The notes beneath the pieces were generated by a model that ran no database searches, was not told the origin of the DNA, and saw nothing but the letters and a program-made list of their open reading frames with translations. Shown piece after piece: positions 1-3,234 of a stretch of 6,457 nucleotides of DNA (its first letter is position 1; every line of letters begins with the position of its first letter). Location of the stretch: positions 1 through 6,457 of the forward strand of contig JALHHX010000155.1 of NCBI GenBank assembly GCA_022837245.1. Reading direction: 5' to 3'. The DNA comes from Lentisphaerota bacterium. GTDB taxonomy: Bacteria > Verrucomicrobiota > Kiritimatiellia > RFP12 > UBA3636. The translations under genes and the position numbers were made by a program.

Positions 1-16
1 TGGTGGTTCCGAGCGT

Positions 17-99
17 GGGATTACGGCGGCGCGCTGCGGAGCCGCACCGTGGCAGCGTCGCCACCCCGCCACAAGTGGTTATTGTAATCTGGTGGTTCC
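17..99 (+). repeat. Direct repeat C, copy 1 (matches 1854-1936)
   Basis: This 83-bp stretch is repeated at 1854-1936 with one mismatch that I can see (T35 against C1872). It spans the right arm of one palindromic unit, a GC-rich 55-bp spacer (27-81) and the left half of the next unit. The first part recurs again at 2085-2123, where it stops abruptly, and an internally shortened version lies at 1391-1437. Such near-identity implies recent duplication or ongoing recombination within the array. Confidence 0.9.
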
Positions 100-217
100 G
101 GGCGCGGGATTACATAATTCAGCGGAATCCAGCACCGTAATCTGGTTGTTGCAAGCCGCAAGATTGCATAAATCCTGCGCCAGATTCAGCATATAGGCGG
201 CTCCGTAATCTGGTGGT
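82..217 (+). repeat. Direct repeat D, copy 1 (matches 1501-1636)
   Basis: About 136 bp is collinear with 1501-1636 at a constant offset of 1419 and with no gaps. Only scattered substitutions are seen, for example A121/C1540, G159/A1578 and T165/C1584, plus differences in the centre of the first unit. It carries one full unit, spacer D, the degenerate unit and the start of the third unit. Because repeat C precedes it here but follows it on the right side, the module order differs between the two sides of the orphan gene. Confidence 0.9.
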
Positions 218-234
218 AGTGGACAAGATTACAA

Positions 235-325
235 TAGCTAAAGGCGGTGCCAGACTCGGTCGGCGATGGTGCCAGACCCCAAAAAAGGAAAATCCACTGG
301 ATGGCGGGTGGTGGGACACGCCGTT
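235..325. other. 3' flank of the orphan gene, short direct repeat
   Basis: This is the 91 bp between the array and the stop of the orphan gene. It contains a 10-bp direct repeat, GGTGCCAGAC, at 246-255 and 268-277, followed by an A-rich run (281-295). Read on the minus strand, the T-rich stretch lies just downstream of the gene. I cannot draw a convincing GC hairpin directly before it, so I do not call a terminator. Confidence 0.5.
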
Positions 326-1189
326 TTAAGGAAGGTTCCGAGGGGGTGGGGTAAGTGGTTGCGGCTTGAGGGACTGGAGCCGTCGCTGTAAATCCGCAGC
401 CAATTCGAGTAAATCATCAAGATGTTCCAGGGATTCGCCGGGGGGGATTGAATCGGCGTCCTTTAATGACGTGGTCATGGACGCGATCAATCTCTCCTCC
501 GCGGTTTTGCAAACGGGAGCGGTTTTGGAATAGACGCGGTGGCGGTGTCCGCCGGTGGCTTTGTCGAGACGCATGAAGAGCTGGTTCACGCTGCCGGTGC
601 CGTCGAGGAGACGGCGGAGCTTCCCGCGGCATTCTCGGATCCGGCGCAGGATCTCCCCGCGTTTAAGTTTCATGACAGCCTTGTTTTCAGGATTCAACTC
701 CCGTTTTTCGTCGTCGGCTTCAGTGCCGGGCATGACCCATTCAATGGGGATGAACTCGGGCAGCGATATTGCCGCGCGGGTGATTTCAGCCAGCTTGCGG
801 TATGATATCGCGGTTTTGTATGTCACACCGCTGCAATTGTCCCTGAGCCATCCCTTCACCCCGGGGTTGCGCGCCACGATGTGCTTGCCCTTGCCGTAAA
901 TGGGCGAGGAATCGACATACTGCGTTACGTTGAGCAGCATGCCGCCCAGTTTCAGCGCTTCAAGCACGCTGCGGCCATGCCGGGCTTTCTCCCACTGCGC
1001 CTGCACGGCCCCGCCCGCGGGGCAGGGCATCAACGTGTGGCGGGGCGGCCGGTAATTGCTCCATTTCCCAGCCGCTTTGCCGACGGCGGCAACGGCTTCC
1101 ACCGTTTTGACCGCCACCTTGCCGGCTGCGGCGGCCACGCCGGTGATCATGCCAATATCACGTTCCAATCTCGCTGAATAAAACTCCAT
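326..1189 (-). CDS. Orphan basic protein, weakly DUF3102-like, function unknown
   Basis: This encodes 287 residues that I do not recognise with certainty. The ATG at 1189 is chosen because AAAGGG lies 9 nt upstream and a near-consensus promoter stands further up. An upstream in-frame TTG at 1210 would add seven residues but has no comparable site. Residues 14-42 are Ala/Gly/Val/Lys-rich and may form an amphipathic helix. Residues 74-140 run LEALKLGGMLL, then a stretch ending in WLRDNC-GVTYKTAISYRKLAEI. That layout (helix, Trp-Leu, Asn-Cys, then a helix with TA..Y..LA) resembles the DUF3102-type helical segment of phage and plasmid proteins; this is a similarity by eye only. Residues 172-196 are strongly basic (Lys/Arg-rich), which would suit nucleic acid binding. 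Residues 253-274 are Leu-rich, and the C-terminus is Pro-rich. The gene is alone, flanked on both sides by the palindromic array, which suggests an accessory or mobile origin. Confidence 0.7.
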   Translation of the reverse strand: MEFYSARLERDIGMITGVAAAAGKVAVKTVEAVAAVGKAAGKWSNYRPPRHTLMPCPAGGAVQAQWEKARHGRSVLEALKLGGMLLNVTQYVDSSPIYGKGKHIVARNPGVKGWLRDNCSGVTYKTAISYRKLAEITRAAISLPEFIPIEWVMPGTEADDEKRELNPENKAVMKLKRGEILRRIRECRGKLRRLLDGTGSVNQLFMRLDKATGGHRHRVYSKTAPVCKTAEERLIASMTTSLKDADSIPPGESLEHLDDLLELAADLQRRLQSLKPQPLTPPPRNLP

Positions 1190-1198
1190 GGCTCTGTT

Positions 1199-1204
1199 CC
1201 CTTT
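1199..1204 (-). promoter_or_regulatory. Ribosome binding site of the orphan gene
   Basis: AAAGGG on the minus strand lies 9 nt before the ATG at 1189. It decides the start in favour of that ATG over the in-frame TTG at 1210, because the site lies inside the would-be coding sequence of the longer form. Confidence 0.7.
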
Positions 1205-1221
1205 ATTCAAGTCAACTATTC

Positions 1222-1231
1222 AAGAATTCTT
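1222..1231. promoter_or_regulatory. 10-bp perfect palindrome in the orphan gene leader
   Basis: AAGAATTCTT is a perfect palindrome between the predicted transcription start (about 1252) and the ribosome binding site. A 7-bp direct repeat, ATTCAAG (1205-1211 and 1218-1224), overlaps it. It could be an operator, but AT-rich leaders often hold such sequences by chance. Confidence 0.3.
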
Positions 1232-1258
1232 AAGGCATAAACTCCAAAAAACACGGAG

Positions 1259-1287
1259 ATGATAAGTTTTCCACTTTCGAATGTCAA
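1259..1287 (-). promoter_or_regulatory. Sigma-70 type promoter of the orphan gene
   Basis: On the minus strand, TTGACA (1287-1282) is followed after exactly 17 bp by TATCAT (1264-1259). This is a perfect -35 and a 5 of 6 match to TATAAT, in an AT-rich patch. Transcription would begin near 1252, giving a leader of about 60 nt. The first palindromic unit of the right array (1290-1323) begins 2 bp upstream of the -35 box, where an activator or repressor could act. Confidence 0.7.
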
Positions 1288-1323
1288 TATTGTAATCTGG
1301 TGTTTCATGGCGCGGGATTACAA

Positions 1324-1366
1324 TAGCACGAGCCGGTGGCAGACTGCAAAGGCACTGGGGCGGCCA
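1324..1366 (+). repeat. Spacer family A, four copies
   Basis: This 43-44 bp spacer recurs at 1458-1500, 1721-1764 and 2018-2060. It starts close to TGGCACGAGCCGG and ends close to GGCGGCCA (GACGGCCA in the copy at 1721). A shorter 31-bp family B, at 1656-1686, 1799-1829 and 1953-1983, matches A minus its first 12-13 bp; the loss could have occurred between two short TGGC repeats. Together with the flanking arms, most A copies form a second, longer inverted repeat. Confidence 0.85.
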
Positions 1367-1500
1367 TTGTAATCTGGTGTTTCAGGGCGCGGGATTACGG
1401 CGGCGCCCTGCCACAAGTGGTTATTGTAATCCCGTGGTTCCTGGCGCGAAATTACAATGGCACGAGCCGGTGGCAGGCTGCAAAGGCACTGGGGCGGCCA

Positions 1501-1636
1501 TTGTAATCTGGTGTTTCATGGCGCGGGATTACATAATTCCGCGGAATCCAGCACCGTAATCTGGTTGTTGCAAGCCACAAGATCGCATAAATCCTGCGCC
1601 AGGTTCAGCATATAGGCGGCTCCGTAATCTGGTGGT
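1501..1636 (+). repeat. Direct repeat D, copy 2 (matches 82-217)
   Basis: This is collinear with 82-217 without gaps and contains the same degenerate unit, in which the right arm has decayed to GATCGC (GATTGC in the other copy). The shared decay shows that both copies descend from one already degenerate module and did not arise independently. Confidence 0.9.
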
Positions 1637-1853
1637 TCCGGGCGCGGGATTACAGTGGCGGACTGCGGAAGGCATAGGGACGGCCATTGTAATCTGGTGG
1701 TTCCCGGCGCGGGATTATAATGGCACGAGCCGGTGGCGGACTGCGGAAGGCACTGTGACGGCCATTGTAATCTGGTGTTTCAGGGCGCGGGATTACAGTG
1801 GCGGACTGCGGAAGGCACTGGGACGGCCATTGTAATCCGGTGTTTCATGGCGC

Positions 1854-1936
1854 GGGATTACGGCGGCGCGCCGCGGAGCCGCACCGTGGCAGCGTCGCCA
1901 CCCCGCCACAAGTGGTTATTGTAATCTGGTGGTTCC
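1854..1936 (+). repeat. Direct repeat C, copy 2 (matches 17-99)
   Basis: This is near-identical to 17-99. The GC-rich spacer 1864-1918 contains the short palindromes GGCGCGCC and CCGCGG. A third partial copy runs from 2085 to 2123 and marks the right end of the array. Confidence 0.9.
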
Positions 1937-2123
1937 TGGCGCGGGATTACAGTGGCGGACTGCGGAAGGCATAGGGGCGGTTATTGTAATCTGGTGGTTC
2001 CTGGCGCGGGATTACAATGGCACGAGCCGGTGGCAGGCTGCAAAGGCACTGGGGCGGCCATTGTAATCTGGTGTTTCATGGCGCGGGATTACGGCGGCGC
2101 GCCGCGGAGCCGCACCGTGGCAG

Positions 2124-2344
2124 GATCCGCGTCCATGCCGAATGTTTGACTGCGGGTTCTCCCGTGCAGCTTTTCGAAGGGACTTGCACGTCGCAATTCA
2201 GGGACAGAGCGCATCCCAGGCGGTGTTATGATTATACGCAGATGCTCTATGGGCGGGATTTCGACGATCCGGCGCTCGCGCCTGTCCGGCAGCCTGCGGG
2301 CAATCCTTGGGGGGGGTGGACAATGCGTATCTTCGGCTTGTGTG
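2124..2344. other. Intergenic stretch with no recognisable gene
   Basis: This lies between the end of the repeat array and the lgt stop codon. Open frames crossing it do not show a convincing start or protein character. It contains a run of eight G (2309-2316) and a short GC palindrome at 2271-2282 with no following T-run on either strand, so I do not call a terminator for lgt. No tRNA or other RNA gene was recognised. Confidence 0.5.
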
Positions 2345-3178
2345 TTATTCGGCGGGAGGCTCGTCATGCACTGGCACGTTGGCAGGTTTATTGCGTATGT
2401 AAAGCATGATTGCGATGCCACCGATTATGAGGGCGATGCTTATAGTTTGGCCTATGGACAGCGGACCGAAGTGCAAACGCGGGTCGGCACGTGAGAATTC
2501 CACCAGAAAGCGCGCGGCTCCGTACATCACCATGTAGCGGGCAACCTGGATCCATTGGTGGCGGCGGTGCTTGTACAGTGACACCAGAACCGCGAAAATA
2601 ACGAGGGTGAGGGCGGTTTCGAAGAGTTGGGATGGGAGCACCGGGAGGGAAAGGGGAGATTCTGTCGTGATACCATCGATGCCAGCGTTAATCTGATGTA
2701 TCCATGGCTCCGAACCCTTGGGATAGCACACGGCCAATGGGGCGTCTGACAGCTTGCCGTAGCAGCATCCGTGCAGGAAGCAACCGACTCTGCCGATTGC
2801 CTGCCCCAGCGGGACCGCCGTGACCACCAGATCCAGCACATCGCCTACCGGTTTGCGTTGGGCGAGGCAGAATGCCATCAAGGAAATCCCGCCCATGATA
2901 AAGCCACCGTAGAACATGAGCCCGCCTTCCTGCACTTTGAATATTTTCGGTAGATTCCCGGAGTAGTCTCCCCAATGCTCGATCACGTAGAATAGCCGCG
3001 CCCCGATGAGACCGGTCAATATCATGAGGGTCAGGAGCGTGGAGACGAAGTCAGGCGTATACCCGTTCGGGCGGCCGATCCTAGTCATCACGAGGTAGTT
3101 CAGGACGATCGCGAGCGCCAGGCAGGCTCCGTAGGAATAAATTGTAATATGGTCTAGACTAAAGAGAACGGAATGCAT
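2345..3178 (-). CDS. lgt: Prolipoprotein diacylglyceryl transferase
   Basis: Lgt moves diacylglycerol from phosphatidylglycerol onto the lipobox cysteine of prolipoproteins, the first step of lipoprotein maturation, in the inner membrane. The protein has 277 residues, normal for the family, and about seven hydrophobic segments (roughly 12-33, 43-65, 84-104, 112-128, 184-202, 212-228, 239-260). The Lgt signature is GRVGCFLHGCCYG at 129-141; R130 and G141 correspond to E. coli R143 and G154. R223 and E227 in RFLVEF match E. coli R239 and E243. The position of E. coli H103 is Y90 (MFYGG), and N146 is C133; this FYGG/GC-CCYG version is, from memory, common in several other phyla, so I expect an active enzyme. 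There is no clear Shine-Dalgarno sequence before the ATG. The gene is divergent from the kinase gene with 56 bp between the starts, and I found no convincing promoter for it there. Confidence 0.97.
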   Translation of the reverse strand: MHSVLFSLDHITIYSYGACLALAIVLNYLVMTRIGRPNGYTPDFVSTLLTLMILTGLIGARLFYVIEHWGDYSGNLPKIFKVQEGGLMFYGGFIMGGISLMAFCLAQRKPVGDVLDLVVTAVPLGQAIGRVGCFLHGCCYGKLSDAPLAVCYPKGSEPWIHQINAGIDGITTESPLSLPVLPSQLFETALTLVIFAVLVSLYKHRRHQWIQVARYMVMYGAARFLVEFSRADPRLHFGPLSIGQTISIALIIGGIAIMLYIRNKPANVPVHDEPPAE

Positions 3179-3183
3179 ATAAT
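3155..3183 (+). promoter_or_regulatory. Likely promoter of the kinase-DUF1846 operon
   Basis: A perfect TATAAT at 3178-3183 is preceded after 17 bp by TAGACT (3155-3160), a 4 of 6 match to TTGACA. Transcription would start near 3190, giving a leader of about 45 nt before the GTG at 3235. The -10 box overlaps the first base of the lgt start codon on the other strand, and the -35 lies inside lgt, so expression of the two genes could interfere. Confidence 0.55.
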
Positions 3184-3219
3184 AAGCCCGATGTAATCAG
3201 AAAAAAGACTTCAACGCCT

Positions 3220-3225
3220 GAGGAG
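3220..3225 (+). promoter_or_regulatory. Ribosome binding site of the kinase GTG start
   Basis: GAGGAG lies 9 nt before the GTG at 3235. A competing site, AGAGGG at 3291-3296, lies 7 nt before an in-frame ATG at 3304. Both starts are therefore plausible. Confidence 0.55.
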
Positions 3226-3234
3226 TGGAATCAG

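Larger units (their letters stand above)
1..234 (+). repeat. Left part of the palindromic repeat array (four units)
   Basis: Units have the form TTGTAATC, about 18 nt of centre, then GATTACAA. Seen here: a partial unit cut by the window edge (right arm GATTACGG at 19-26), a full unit at 82-115, a degenerate unit around 135-168 (GTAATC at 137-142, right arm decayed to GATTGC at 162-167), and a unit at 203-234 whose centre is 16 nt instead of 18. The spacers between them (27-81, 116-134, about 169-202) recur in the right part of the array. The last arm, GATTACAA at 227-234, is the left border of the orphan-gene segment. All units point the same way. The repeat structure is directly visible; function is unknown. 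Confidence 0.9.
1290..2123 (+). repeat. Right part of the palindromic repeat array (twelve units)
   Basis: Units of 34 bp (8-bp arm, 18-nt centre, 8-bp arm) lie at 1290-1323, 1367-1400, 1424-1457, 1501-1534, a degenerate one at about 1554-1588, then 1622-1655, 1687-1720, 1765-1798, 1830-1863, 1919-1952, 1984-2017 and 2061-2094. Consensus arms are TTGTAATC and GATTACAA; the last two bases of the right arm vary (AA, AG, AT, GG). The centre has two main forms, TGGTGTTTCA and TGGTGGTTCC, both followed by a GGCGCGG-like end. All units share one orientation. Start-to-start distances are often 65 or 77-78 bp. Array sequence stops at 2123, where the last spacer breaks off into unique DNA. I see no coding sequence in it. 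Confidence 0.95.

Noticed and set aside
555..899. Plus-strand open frames within the orphan gene region (539-805, 555-899, 881-1177)
   Set aside because: They lie antisense to the longer minus-strand gene, which has a promoter, ribosome site and stop of its own; the plus frames have none.
1290..2094. CRISPR array
   Set aside because: Spacers recur in a few families, spacing is irregular, units carry many substitutions and long 8-bp terminal arms, and there is no cas gene in the window.
1..2123. Classical integron attC sites
   Set aside because: No GTTRRRY/RYYYAAC core sites and no integrase gene in the window; only the general cassette-like layout is similar.
1..2123. Plasmid iterons with the orphan as a replication initiator
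   Set aside because: Units are longer than iterons and palindromic. The protein shows no initiator motif that I recognise, and the neighbours are chromosomal housekeeping genes.
1377..2149. Plus-strand open frames with repeated peptides such as AIVIWCFMARDY
   Set aside because: They arise from the repeat units themselves. Common unit spacings of 65 and 77 bp are not multiples of three, so the peptide repeat jumps between frames. No ribosome sites or protein character support them.
2240..2260. Decayed palindromic unit near GGGCGGGATTTCG
   Set aside because: It resembles the right half of a unit only loosely, with no matching left arm at the expected distance.
2269..2288. Terminator hairpin downstream of lgt
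   Set aside because: There is a short GGCG-CTCG-CGCC palindrome with no T-run following on the minus strand.
2089..2421. Minus-strand open frame overlapping the lgt 3' end and array edge
   Set aside because: It overlaps lgt in another frame, runs into repeat DNA and has no recognisable domain.
3192..3198. TGTAATC in the lgt-kinase intergenic region as an array arm
   Set aside because: It is a single 7-bp match with no partner arm; likely chance.
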